A stretch of 31,911 nt of DNA from Candidatus Colwellbacteria bacterium GWA2_46_10. GTDB lineage: Bacteria > Patescibacteriota > Minisyncoccia > UBA6257 > Colwellbacteraceae. The notes below the pieces were generated by a model, which ran no database searches, was not told the DNA's origin, and saw only the letters and a list, made by a program, of their open reading frames with translations. Location: assembly GCA_001817635.1 (NCBI GenBank), contig MHIS01000015.1:1-31911 (forward strand). The letters are read 5' to 3'. Positions 23,470 to 30,120 of this stretch are shown here, piece by piece. The position numbers were made by a program, and so were the translations under genes. Every line of letters starts with the position of its first letter. Within the stretch, counting starts at the first letter, position 1.

Positions 23470-23672
23470 CCGAGATCCTTTCTTCCTGGTTCTGCCATCG
23501 ACCCGTTAGTTTTTAGTTTATTGAAACAACTGGCAATCGCAGGAGGATCTAATGTTTTTGTAGCGGCGGGAATGAATTTGTATTTCCTTCCGCTTGCAAG
23601 CGGGACAGATCTTTCAACCTGCCACGTAATTTTGCCACTACAACCCTCGCACTTTATTAAGTGTGAGGACAA
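23463..23672 (-). CDS. Possible small protein with one CxxC knuckle
   Basis: The 69-codon minus-strand frame MSSHLIKCEGCSGKITWQVE... has one CxxC (C8, C11), then SGRKYKFIPAATKTLDPP and a basic end. It fits the 395-nt gap between the regulator gene and the S-layer-like gene. A TATACT box at 23702-23707 lies 29 nt upstream of the ATG but has no matching -35. I do not recognise a family; half a zinc ribbon is the most that can be said. It could be chance, since the surrounding gap also holds an overlapping 71-codon frame (23638-23853). Confidence 0.35.
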   Translation of the reverse strand: MSSHLIKCEGCSGKITWQVERSVPLASGRKYKFIPAATKTLDPPAIASCFNKLKTNGSMAEPGRKDLGF

Positions 23673-23833
23673 GCCCCATACGGGACTCTGTAAAGGATTC
23701 TAGTATATCAAGCCATAAGCGACAAGACTCTATTTTAAAGCGGGCTGTGGAAAACAACCCTAAATTGAATCCTACGCTTACACTAATTAAAACGGCTAAG
23801 AGAGTGGCTCTGTTACAGGGGAAACCACATTTT
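23673..23833. other. Intergenic sequence downstream of the regulator gene
   Basis: No convincing gene is seen. A 71-codon minus-strand frame with one hydrophobic stretch (23638-23853) overlaps both neighbours and has no recognisable family. No terminator follows the regulator stop at 23834. Confidence 0.4.
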
Positions 23834-24502
23834 TTAATATTCGTCAAAGGCATCCTTTCCGCCCTCCTTGGCTTGGGCTAGGAAGAGGACCTCATTTATA
23901 TCCCCCTCGGCTCTCTCTACCCCTCCCTTAAGAGCTCTCACGTACGAGTACGGGCCTCTCTCCCCTATACGCTCCGCAGATCCCCTATCTACCAGGGCAG
24001 ATATATCGTTTCTTAGGGTTCTCTTGCTTACCTCCGGAAAATTCCTTGAGATATCGGCTGGACGGCAACCATTAGGGAATTGCCGTATAAACTCTAGAAT
24101 TTCCGTTTGCCGTTTATCTGGCTTAACGGAAAATTGCCGTTTACTTACCTCTTTTTCCTCTTGCCGTTTAAACGGCAAGGTATTTTTCTGCCGATTAAAG
24201 AGCTTTTCTAGGTTAATTTCTACCTTTTTTTCTGGAAACTCCATAAGTTCCATCATTCCTGCAAGATTACGGAGCTCTCTTATTAAAACCTCACTATTTA
24301 CCCCACTAATCTCCTCTATAGCTTTTCCTAGTTTGATAAGGCGCCTAGCTCTATCAATAGCCGCTTGATCCAGAAACGAGACGATCTCTACCGCCACTGC
24401 CTCCAATTCTTTCCGCAGATAGGAAAATTCAACTTGTGAGGCTACGCGGTAAAGGGCAAAGGCAATATCATGCGCCAATCCGGCAATTTGGTCCCTATCC
24501 AT
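23834..24502 (-). CDS. Winged-helix (DeoR-like HTH) regulator of a CPR-type family
   Basis: The 222-residue protein has a helical N-terminal half (MDRDQIAGLAHDIAFALYRVASQVEFSYLRKELE...), a basic linker and a DNA-binding winged helix at about 131-190. The wing includes RQTEILEFIRQFPNGC, RPADISRNFPEVSKRTLRNDISALVDRG and ERGPYSYVRAL, in the DeoR/HTH_11 manner. The linker and start of the HTH carry five nine-residue units beginning [N/K/I]RQ at N103, K112, K121, K130 and I139, the protein side of a 27-bp DNA repeat. Similar CPR proteins exist, but their targets are unknown. The ATG at 24502 is chosen; TTGTGC-17-TAATCT upstream predicts transcription start at the ATG. Autoregulation through the internal repeat is a hypothesis. 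Confidence 0.72.
   Translation of the reverse strand: MDRDQIAGLAHDIAFALYRVASQVEFSYLRKELEAVAVEIVSFLDQAAIDRARRLIKLGKAIEEISGVNSEVLIRELRNLAGMMELMEFPEKKVEINLEKLFNRQKNTLPFKRQEEKEVSKRQFSVKPDKRQTEILEFIRQFPNGCRPADISRNFPEVSKRTLRNDISALVDRGSAERIGERGPYSYVRALKGGVERAEGDINEVLFLAQAKEGGKDAFDEY
24080..24197. repeat. 27-bp-period array of TTGCCGTTTA units with a 20-bp palindrome
   Basis: Five units start at 24080, 24107, 24134, 24161 and 24188, exactly 27 bp apart: TTGCCGTATA, TTGCCGTTTA three times, and CTGCCGATTA. Only the first 10 or so bp of each unit are conserved. The fourth is extended into CTTGCCGTTTAAACGGCAAG (24160-24179), a perfect palindrome. ACGGCAA at 24062-24068 is one more copy in the opposite direction. 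All lie within the winged-helix regulator gene. Confidence 0.9.
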
Positions 24503-24509
24503 TGCCGCA

Positions 24510-24538
24510 AGATTACCAAAGGGCGGCAGGAAGCACAA
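24510..24538 (-). promoter_or_regulatory. Promoter for the winged-helix regulator gene
   Basis: On the minus strand TTGTGC (24538-24533), a 17-bp spacer and TAATCT (24515-24510), 7 nt before the ATG at 24502. A leaderless mRNA is predicted. Confidence 0.5.
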
Positions 24539-24777
24539 CTTCCGATATGTGGAAAATCTGTGGAGACATCACACGTCAAACTTGGAATTAACTCTCTGTG
24601 CGGATATTTGAGGCATATGATGCCATCCAGGCCCTCCCAGAGACAACAAAACCCCATATCTAGGAGTTCTTGTATCACATAGGCTTGATAGAATCGGGAT
24701 ATGGGCATCATTCCATACTATCAACATGGGGGGGGTTGCACTCCCAACACATATTCTGTACTATCAGTATATAAACG
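24539..24777. other. Gene-free region upstream of the second NYN gene
   Basis: No convincing gene is seen; the minus-strand frame covering it has no family features. It contains the first copy of a 17-bp direct repeat (24640-24656), a long-range complementary pair CCCATATC/GATATGGG (24653-24660 with about 24697-24704), and a run of eight G at 24728-24735. Confidence 0.4.
24640..24656 (+). repeat. 17-bp direct repeat, left copy
   Basis: GAGACAACAAAACCCCA, identical to the copy at 25439-25455. The two enclose the NYN gene at 24847-25440, with 799 bp start to start. Confidence 0.85.
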
Positions 24778-24817
24778 CTCCAGCCAGCCCGAAAGGGTCC
24801 GCTGGAGTTTTTATTTT
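24778..24817 (+). terminator. Plus-strand terminator upstream of the second NYN gene
   Basis: A stem CTCCAGC/GCTGGAG (24778-24784 with 24801-24807) with an inner CC-GAAA-GG hairpin is followed by TTTTTATTTT. No plus-strand gene precedes it, so it may end a small RNA or isolate the NYN gene from upstream reading. Confidence 0.75.
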
Positions 24818-24846
24818 CTTGCAAAAGTTATATAAAGAGTTCGCAT

Positions 24847-25440
24847 ATGAGGAATATCCTACTAGTCGACGGCGAGAATTTTAAGAAAAAGATAGAGTCT
24901 GTTTTTGAGGAAGAGGGGGAGGGAGAACCAGATTGGTCATCCTATAATTTTAGAGGATTGATCGACCACGTTCTTAGCGGTATTAATTTGGGTGATAGAG
25001 TCTTTTACATAGCCAGGATAAAGGAACATGAAGAGACTAAAGAAAAATCCCGAGAGCTGATTGAAAAACAGAGAGGGCTAAAAGCCAATTTAATTAATAG
25101 CGGCTTTACTGTAGTGTCTGCGGGCAACGTCAAGGGGTGGCCCTATGGGAAGAAAGGCAGATTGATTTTCAAGGAGAAGGGCGTAGATGTTCGAATAGCA
25201 GTGGATATGATAGTGAGAGCCTGTATAGATGGAGACATAGACACTATTATTTTGGGCAGCTCCGATTCCGACTTACAGCCAGCCGTATCGGAGTTAAATA
25301 AAAGAAGCGTTAGGTCTATATACCTTGGTTTCGAGAGTAACCCGAATAAGGGATTAACTTACACAATGGGCAAGACAATCCTAATTAGGAATAGAGAAGT
25401 CATTGAATTTAAGAGCCAAAACCCCCATAAGTTGTTGTGA
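24847..25440 (+). CDS. NYN-domain (LabA/DUF88) protein, probable nuclease
   Basis: The 197-residue protein starts MRNILLVDGENF (D8, E10, N11), the NYN signature. KGVDVRIAVDMIV gives D114 and D120, and DTIILGSSDSDLQPAVSEL gives D140 and D142; these acidic residues bind metal in the PIN-like fold. An RNase activity is likely from the family. Compared with the NYN protein at 3718-4329 it has no CxxC insertion, and the two are only distantly alike. The ATG follows a TATAAA box by 10 nt and has no Shine-Dalgarno. It is bracketed by 17-bp direct repeats, the right copy beginning inside its stop codon. Confidence 0.85.
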   Translation: MRNILLVDGENFKKKIESVFEEEGEGEPDWSSYNFRGLIDHVLSGINLGDRVFYIARIKEHEETKEKSRELIEKQRGLKANLINSGFTVVSAGNVKGWPYGKKGRLIFKEKGVDVRIAVDMIVRACIDGDIDTIILGSSDSDLQPAVSELNKRSVRSIYLGFESNPNKGLTYTMGKTILIRNREVIEFKSQNPHKLL

Positions 25441-25455
25441 GACAACAAAACCCCA
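25439..25455 (+). repeat. 17-bp direct repeat, right copy
   Basis: Identical to 24640-24656; it overlaps the last two bases of the NYN stop codon. Its first part forms a 7-bp stem (25432-25438 with 25442-25448). Confidence 0.85.
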
Positions 25456-25465
25456 GATTATGGGG
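25443..25465 (-). terminator. Terminator of the phosphoglycerate-mutase-like gene
   Basis: On the minus strand CCCCA-TAATC-TGGGG is followed by TTTTGTTG. It is formed by part of the 17-bp repeat and lies 43 nt past the stop at 25509. Confidence 0.6.
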
Positions 25466-25508
25466 CGGTAGTACTACAATCGAGAAAGACTACCTAAAGA
25501 TCACCGCA

Positions 25509-27083
25509 TTACCTCAGAAGCTGAAGGAGGCTGATTCCCGTCATATCTTCTGGTTTGGGAATCCCCATAAGCTCCAGGATGGTTGGGGCAATATCTGAAA
25601 GTACACCCACGTTGAGCTTCTCTATTTCCACAGCCTGAGCTTCACTCTTTTGCCTCTCGTATCCTGGGGCGACTATGTATATAGGAACGGGGCTTATATT
25701 ATCCCCCAAATCCCTAGATCCGGTTCTCAAGTTCATCATCACTTCGGCATTCCCGTGGGTTGAGGTGATAACTAAGGTTGATCCGGAGGCGAGGACGGCC
25801 TTAGCTATCAACCCTACCTGTTCATCTGCAGCCCTAACCGCTTTAATGGTTGCGTCAAAATTCCCTGTGTGGGCTACTATGTCAGCGTTTGCGAAATCTG
25901 CCAGGATAAAATCATATATCCCCTCATTCAAAGCAGAGAGTATCCTCTCTGTTGCCTCCTTCACTCTCATTTCTGGATGTTCATCTACCTTTGCTTCCTC
26001 TCTTGATGGAATAACTACCCTGTATTCATTGGCGAAGGCTTTGTTGGTCATCCCATTAAAGAGGGTTGTTACATACGCATACTTTTGGGTTTCCGCCACC
26101 CGTAACTGTACCTTGCCTGCGTCAGCGAGAACTTTACCCAAGGGGTTAACTATCCCCTCCTGTGGGAAAGCCGCCGGGATGCCTAGGGTTTTTTCGTATT
26201 CAATCAACGAAAGAAGACTTAAGTCCTCTGGAATAGCGTGTTTTTTAACCTCTCTTTCTCCTAATTCATAGTGGGGCGTGCCTCCGTACGCGGGATCAAC
26301 AAACATCCTGGCCAACTGCCTTTGAGAGTCCTCGCTAAAGTTGAAAAAGATCACCCCGTCTCCCCCCTTAACCGCCAGATCCTTATCAAAAAGGGTTGGG
26401 ACTATAAATTCATCCGTTACACCGGAGGTATAAAGTTCTTTCACAAATTCACTTCTATCTTCTACCCCGTTAACTGGGGCCTTTATGCCTGCGATGGCCT
26501 CGTACGCCCTCAACGTCTTATCCAAATGAAGATCTATATCCATCGCATAGTGCCTTCCAGAAATCGATCCGATCCTCTCTTGAGGCAAATGGGCCATTAG
26601 CCTAGATGCGCTCCCCTGCGCGCTGTCTCTTCCGTCCCCAAAAAGATGCAAAGCAAAGGGCGTTCCCTCATCTCCCGCCATTTTCATCAAGGCCTCCAAA
26701 TGCTCCAGGGCGGAAACGCTCGTCCCCTCACCGATCAATCCCAGGAAGTTTACCTTTCCTCCTTTTTCTTTGGCGCCCCTTATCACCCGGAGAAGCTCTT
26801 CATTTTCAAAAAAACTTCCGTCCTGTATGGTTAGGCTGATGCGGAGGTAATCCTGGTAGAGAACTTTCCCGGCGCCCATAGTTAAATACCCAACCTCAGG
26901 GTTGCCCTCTTCATTCCAAGGGAGTCCGACCGCAATGCCTGAGGCTTGGAGGGTCCCTGCGGGGTATGTAAGCCGAATCTGATTGATGTTTTTGGGCTCC
27001 GCCTGGTATATGGGGTTAGAGGCATCCTTCCTGCCTACCCCCCAACCACTCAAGATCAAAAGCACTACCGTGCGTTTTGCCAT
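25509..27083 (-). CDS. Phosphoglycerate mutase (BPG-independent) homologue lacking key catalytic residues
   Basis: The 524-residue, full-length protein aligns by eye with cofactor-independent phosphoglycerate mutase (GpmI), which interconverts 3- and 2-phosphoglycerate through a phosphoserine and two Mn. Several key residues are changed. Residue 12, normally the metal Asp in LDGWG, is Ser (LSGWG). Residue 62, normally the nucleophile Ser in GNSEVGH, is Pro (GNPEVGY). The GGVHSH loop is GTSVSA (His123 lost), the FRPDR arginines are S250 and S253, and the ADHGNAE Asp is T442. The metal-1 residues D401 and H405 remain, as do H443, K334 and the DGRD loop (150-153). Codons were read directly at 12 and 62. 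The frame is intact, suggesting a selected non-mutase role or altered chemistry. Its own terminator follows. Confidence 0.85.
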   Translation of the reverse strand: MAKRTVVLLILSGWGVGRKDASNPIYQAEPKNINQIRLTYPAGTLQASGIAVGLPWNEEGNPEVGYLTMGAGKVLYQDYLRISLTIQDGSFFENEELLRVIRGAKEKGGKVNFLGLIGEGTSVSALEHLEALMKMAGDEGTPFALHLFGDGRDSAQGSASRLMAHLPQERIGSISGRHYAMDIDLHLDKTLRAYEAIAGIKAPVNGVEDRSEFVKELYTSGVTDEFIVPTLFDKDLAVKGGDGVIFFNFSEDSQRQLARMFVDPAYGGTPHYELGEREVKKHAIPEDLSLLSLIEYEKTLGIPAAFPQEGIVNPLGKVLADAGKVQLRVAETQKYAYVTTLFNGMTNKAFANEYRVVIPSREEAKVDEHPEMRVKEATERILSALNEGIYDFILADFANADIVAHTGNFDATIKAVRAADEQVGLIAKAVLASGSTLVITSTHGNAEVMMNLRTGSRDLGDNISPVPIYIVAPGYERQKSEAQAVEIEKLNVGVLSDIAPTILELMGIPKPEDMTGISLLQLLR

Positions 27084-27162
27084 TTGCTTTCAGTTTATCA
27101 CAGCGGAGCCAACTCCATACCGACTCCCCTATAATCTGTTATACTTTTACTAGAAAAACGCT

Positions 27163-27633
27163 ATGAAACTCATCAAAGACTCCGTTAAAGTAGGCGAACT
27201 TTCCAAGATGGCCGGGGAAAACGCTTCTGGCCTAGTGAAGGCAGTAATTGATACAGAACAGGAGATAATGGCTATTGGAGGAGAGATACACTCTGACAAA
27301 AAGGTGAGGCTACATCCCCAAATGGCGGCGGGAAGGTGGTTTCAATATTCTCTAGACGAGCAGATGGGCAATATCGGTAGTGAAGTTTCCCGTGCCGCCA
27401 ACTGGCAAAACAAAGATGGGGTGATCTTCTGGGGAGCCGTTGAGAGGGGCTTAGAACTTTTTGACCTCACTTTGGCTGATCCTCGTTGGGCACAACATCG
27501 AAAACGTGAGATTAACCGAGCAAAGGAGGTATTTGTGGACGCTATCTACGGCGGGAGTCAATACAAAAGCTCTCTGAAAGGATTGATGCCCTATTTTGAT
27601 TACTTCGCCCTCAAGGCTCGCTCTCAAGGTTAA
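27163..27633 (+). CDS. Two-part hypothetical protein (DUF5674-like N-terminus plus CPR helical domain)
   Basis: The 156-residue protein starts MKLIKDSVKVGELSKMAGENASGLVKAVIDTEQEIMAIGGEIHSD, the pattern of the small DUF5674 family. From residue about 57 it changes to WFQYSLDEQMGNIGSEVSRAANWQNKD...FWGAVERGLELFDLTLADPRW...REINRAKEVFVDAIYGG, a helical family that I recall as a separate hypothetical protein in CPR genomes. The joining may be a fusion. No catalytic motif is seen. TATAAT and TATACT boxes lie at 27130-27135 and 27140-27145, giving a leader of about 10 nt or more. The holin-like gene starts 3 nt after the stop. Confidence 0.65.
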   Translation: MKLIKDSVKVGELSKMAGENASGLVKAVIDTEQEIMAIGGEIHSDKKVRLHPQMAAGRWFQYSLDEQMGNIGSEVSRAANWQNKDGVIFWGAVERGLELFDLTLADPRWAQHRKREINRAKEVFVDAIYGGSQYKSSLKGLMPYFDYFALKARSQG

Positions 27634-27635
27634 CC

Positions 27636-27992
27636 ATGGGTATTATCCGCGGATTCTCTTTAATGTTTTTGGCAAACGGCATAGCGCTCTACCTTGCGGG
27701 CGTTATCCTTCCCGAGATCTCCATTCCTCAGACTATTGAAAGTTTTGCGGTAACTGCCGCCGCCTTGACGCTCATTAATCTCCTTATAAAACCCTTGGTG
27801 CGATTAGCCTTAGGACCCATTCTCCTTTTGACCTTGGGATTGGGATCAGTACTTGTAAATGCGGTCACGCTCCTCCTTCTTGACGTTCTTTTGCCAACTA
27901 TTACAATCGACGGGCTAGGCAATCTCCTCGCCGCAGCCTTAATTGTCGGGGTGTCTAATCTTGTGCTAAGCTTGACTGCGAGGTTTATATAG
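27636..27992 (+). CDS. Small four-helix membrane protein, phage-holin-4-2-like (PF04020 type)
   Basis: The 118-residue protein has four hydrophobic helices and the conserved AAALTLINLLIKPLVRLALGPILLLTLGLGSVLVNAVTLLLLD segment, typical of the widespread PF04020 family. Despite the family name it is normally a chromosomal housekeeping-type membrane protein and not evidence for a prophage. Function is unknown. It lies 3 nt after the preceding gene and 6 nt before secG, so it belongs to a plus-strand operon with both. Confidence 0.88.
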   Translation: MGIIRGFSLMFLANGIALYLAGVILPEISIPQTIESFAVTAAALTLINLLIKPLVRLALGPILLLTLGLGSVLVNAVTLLLLDVLLPTITIDGLGNLLAAALIVGVSNLVLSLTARFI

Positions 27993-27997
27993 AAAAT

Positions 27998-28219
27998 ATG
28001 TCATTAATTACAGTTTCCGAGATCGTAGTCTCCGTGGTGCTCATAGTCATGATACTGCTCCAGCAGCGCTCCGCTGATAGTGGTGGTCTTTTTGGAGGAG
28101 GCGGTGGAGACGGCAGCTTTTACCAGCGCCGCCGGGGCTTGGAGCGCATCCTTTTCATGGCTACCATCGTCACGGGTGCCCTTTTTGTGACCTTGGCCAT
28201 TTTGAACTTCATTCTCTAG
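27998..28219 (+). CDS. secG: Preprotein translocase subunit SecG
   Basis: The 73-residue protein has two transmembrane helices (about 3-20 and 52-72) joined by a Gly-rich cytoplasmic loop. It carries the SecG signature LLQQRSADSGGLFGGGGGDGSFYQRRRGLER. SecG assists SecYEG-driven export of proteins, such as the secreted surface proteins in this window. The usual A-rich leader (AGAAAAT) precedes the ATG, with no Shine-Dalgarno. It lies 6 nt from the upstream gene and 11 nt from the solute-binding protein downstream. Confidence 0.92.
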   Translation: MSLITVSEIVVSVVLIVMILLQQRSADSGGLFGGGGGDGSFYQRRRGLERILFMATIVTGALFVTLAILNFIL

Positions 28220-28230
28220 AGAAAATATAG

Positions 28231-29841
28231 ATGAAGACGCCTTCCAGGAATTTTTTCTTGAAAGTACTGCACTCTTTAACCAAAAGGGAGCGTTTGGTTT
28301 TATATAGCGCTGTCGCGATCTTCTCCATCTCTGCCCTAACCTACGGCGGACTGCTCTACAAAACCAAAACCTATGCCGTCCCCACGCAGGGCGGTACATA
28401 TAGAGAGGGTGTTGTGGGCCAACCTTCATTCGTAAATCCCATTATCCCCACTACCGAGACCGACAGGGCTGTTTCGAGGTTGATCTTCTCGAGTCTTGAA
28501 GATATGGCCGAGAGCATCAAACAATCTGATGACGGCAAAACCTGGAACGTCCGTCTTTACGACAACATTTTCTGGCACGACGGTGAGAAGCTTACCGCCG
28601 ATGATATCGTTTTCACTGTGGACGTGATCCACGACCCCAACAGTCATTCTTACTTGCGCGGTAGCTTTGATGGCGTGAATGTATCCAGAGTAAGCGAGTT
28701 GGAAATCCAGTTCTCCCTACAAAACGCTTACGCCTTCTTCAAGGAAGATCACCTGCGTTCCTTAAGACCCATTCCCAAACATCTTTTTGTGGATTTACCC
28801 GTAACCAATTACCAGTTAACCCCCTATGGGTTAAGCCCTGTGGGGTCGGGTCCGTACAAGGTAGCTTCCTATGAAAAAGACGTCGGGGGATTCATTAAGA
28901 GCTTTAAACTCAAGGCAAATGAAGAGTATTTCACCCACCCCCCGTATATCACAAACTTCGTATTCAAATTCTTCCGCAAAGATTCCGAACTTATCAGCTC
29001 CTACAACCTCGGACAAATTGACGGTTTTGGACTCTCCACCGCCGAACCGCTCGAAGAGCGCCCCATTATCATCCGCCACAGCGCGCATTATTTAAGTTCC
29101 TCTCGCTACTACGCCATCTTTATCAACCAAAGCCTTGCTCCTGAAAAACTCAAGGAGTTGAGCGTCCGCAGGGCACTCTCTGGAGCCGTCGGGAGGAATG
29201 ATTTGGTAGATAAGGTCTTTGCCGGCCACGCCATTCCATTCTTTGGCCCCACCAATATCGCCGGCAACTCTTTCACCAGCTACGACCCAGAAGTCATCAA
29301 GGGTTTGGAGTTGAGCCTCGTGGTCCCGGATGAACCATTCCTCGTGAAGACGGCTGATGAGATCAAGGTAGACTGGGAAGCATTGGGCGCAAAAGTTAAT
29401 CTGGTTGTCCGCTCTCTTAGGGATATCCGAGAGGATGTGCTGCGCAACACTAACTATGAAATGATCCTTTTCGGGAACATCGTAAAAGAAGGCAACGATC
29501 TTTTCGCTTTCTGGCATTCATCCAAGAGGTTCTTTCCGGATCAGAACCTCGCCCTCTACCAAGACGGTGGCACAGACTCTCTGCTTGAAGAATATAGGCG
29601 CACCTTTGATGCAACCACCCGCGCCCACTTGCTAGAGCAAATTAGCAGCCGCATCAGCGCGGAAGTTCCAGCAGTTTTCCTCTACTCTCCAGATTACGTC
29701 TTCATCACCACCCCTAACCTTCAAGGCGTGGACGATACCCACATCATCAACACCAGCGATGACCGCTTTGCGGATGTAACCGAATGGTTCGTGAAATCAA
29801 AGCGCACATTTAGGAAACCTATCGGAGTATGGGGTACATAA
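28231..29841 (+). CDS. Peptide-type ABC transporter solute-binding protein (SBP_bac_5)
   Basis: The 536-residue protein has a basic N-terminus and one transmembrane segment (about 24-45, LVLYSAVAIFSISALTYGGLLY). No lipobox cysteine is evident, so it is probably anchored as an uncleaved helix. An SBP_bac_5 (DppA/OppA-like) domain follows: GGTYREGVVGQPSFVNPIIP, WNVRLYDNIFWHDGEKLTADDIVFTV, GLSPVGSGPYKV, and SVRRALSGAVGRNDLVDKVFAG. It would bind peptides or similar solutes. No permease or ATPase genes lie nearby, as is common in CPR. Eleven nt separate it from secG. Confidence 0.9.
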   Translation: MKTPSRNFFLKVLHSLTKRERLVLYSAVAIFSISALTYGGLLYKTKTYAVPTQGGTYREGVVGQPSFVNPIIPTTETDRAVSRLIFSSLEDMAESIKQSDDGKTWNVRLYDNIFWHDGEKLTADDIVFTVDVIHDPNSHSYLRGSFDGVNVSRVSELEIQFSLQNAYAFFKEDHLRSLRPIPKHLFVDLPVTNYQLTPYGLSPVGSGPYKVASYEKDVGGFIKSFKLKANEEYFTHPPYITNFVFKFFRKDSELISSYNLGQIDGFGLSTAEPLEERPIIIRHSAHYLSSSRYYAIFINQSLAPEKLKELSVRRALSGAVGRNDLVDKVFAGHAIPFFGPTNIAGNSFTSYDPEVIKGLELSLVVPDEPFLVKTADEIKVDWEALGAKVNLVVRSLRDIREDVLRNTNYEMILFGNIVKEGNDLFAFWHSSKRFFPDQNLALYQDGGTDSLLEEYRRTFDATTRAHLLEQISSRISAEVPAVFLYSPDYVFITTPNLQGVDDTHIINTSDDRFADVTEWFVKSKRTFRKPIGVWGT

Positions 29842-29857
29842 GTTCAGATACATATGA

Positions 29858-29881
29858 GACTTTTCGGGAATCCGAAAAGTC
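29858..29881 (+). terminator. Hairpin after the solute-binding-protein gene
   Basis: A perfect 10-bp stem (29858-29867 with 29872-29881, loop GAAT) lies 16 nt after the stop. There is no T run, so it may be a weak terminator or a 3' stabilising stem. Confidence 0.5.
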
Positions 29882-29917
29882 ATGCAAATACATAGCAAGC
29901 TCACCAATACCAGAGGG

Positions 29918-29946
29918 TTGCGTTATTTCAAGTTAGTGTGTATACT
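29918..29946 (+). promoter_or_regulatory. Promoter of the tRNA-Leu/RNase J unit
   Basis: TTGCGT (29918-29923), a 17-bp spacer and TATACT (29941-29946). Predicted start near 29953, about 74 nt before the tRNA. Confidence 0.6.
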
Positions 29947-30026
29947 GCCGGAGAATTAATCCCTTATACAAATTCAGGTGAATCCAGGAAGGACTTTTAT
30001 TTACATTGTGTAGTGCCCACCCCCAT

Positions 30027-30110
30027 GGGGATGTGGCGAAATTGGTATACGCGCAGCGTTCAGGGCGCTATGGGCACTAGCCCGTGGGAGTTCGACTCTC
30101 CCCATCCCCA
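30027..30110 (+). tRNA. tRNA-Leu(CAG)
   Basis: The acceptor stem GGGGATG (30027-30033) pairs with CATCCCC (30103-30109), with discriminator A at 30110. The anticodon CAG is at 30061-30063 in loop TTCAGGG. A long variable arm with a GGGC/GCCC stem marks a class II tRNA, and the T-loop is TTCGACT in a 5-bp stem. The D-arm (GGCGAAATTGGTATACGC) is typical of Leu. The CCA end is not encoded (A then CAT), so a CCA-adding enzyme is needed. The last anticodon-stem pair is a C-A mismatch. RNase J begins 10 nt after the tRNA. Confidence 0.92.
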
Positions 30111-30120
30111 CATTTGAAAA

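Noticed and set aside
23638..23853. 71-codon minus-strand frame with one hydrophobic segment
   Set aside because: It overlaps the regulator end by 20 bp and another small frame by 35 bp, and no family or start signal supports it.
24080..24197. CRISPR array
   Set aside because: Units are only about 10 bp in a 27-bp period, within a coding frame, with no cas genes and no unique spacers of normal length.
24442..24711. 89-codon minus-strand frame upstream of the regulator
   Set aside because: It overlaps the regulator N-terminus in another frame and contains no family features; it looks like chance.
27636..27992. Prophage holin
   Set aside because: The PF04020-type four-helix family is widespread on chromosomes; no lysis, capsid, terminase or integrase genes are nearby.
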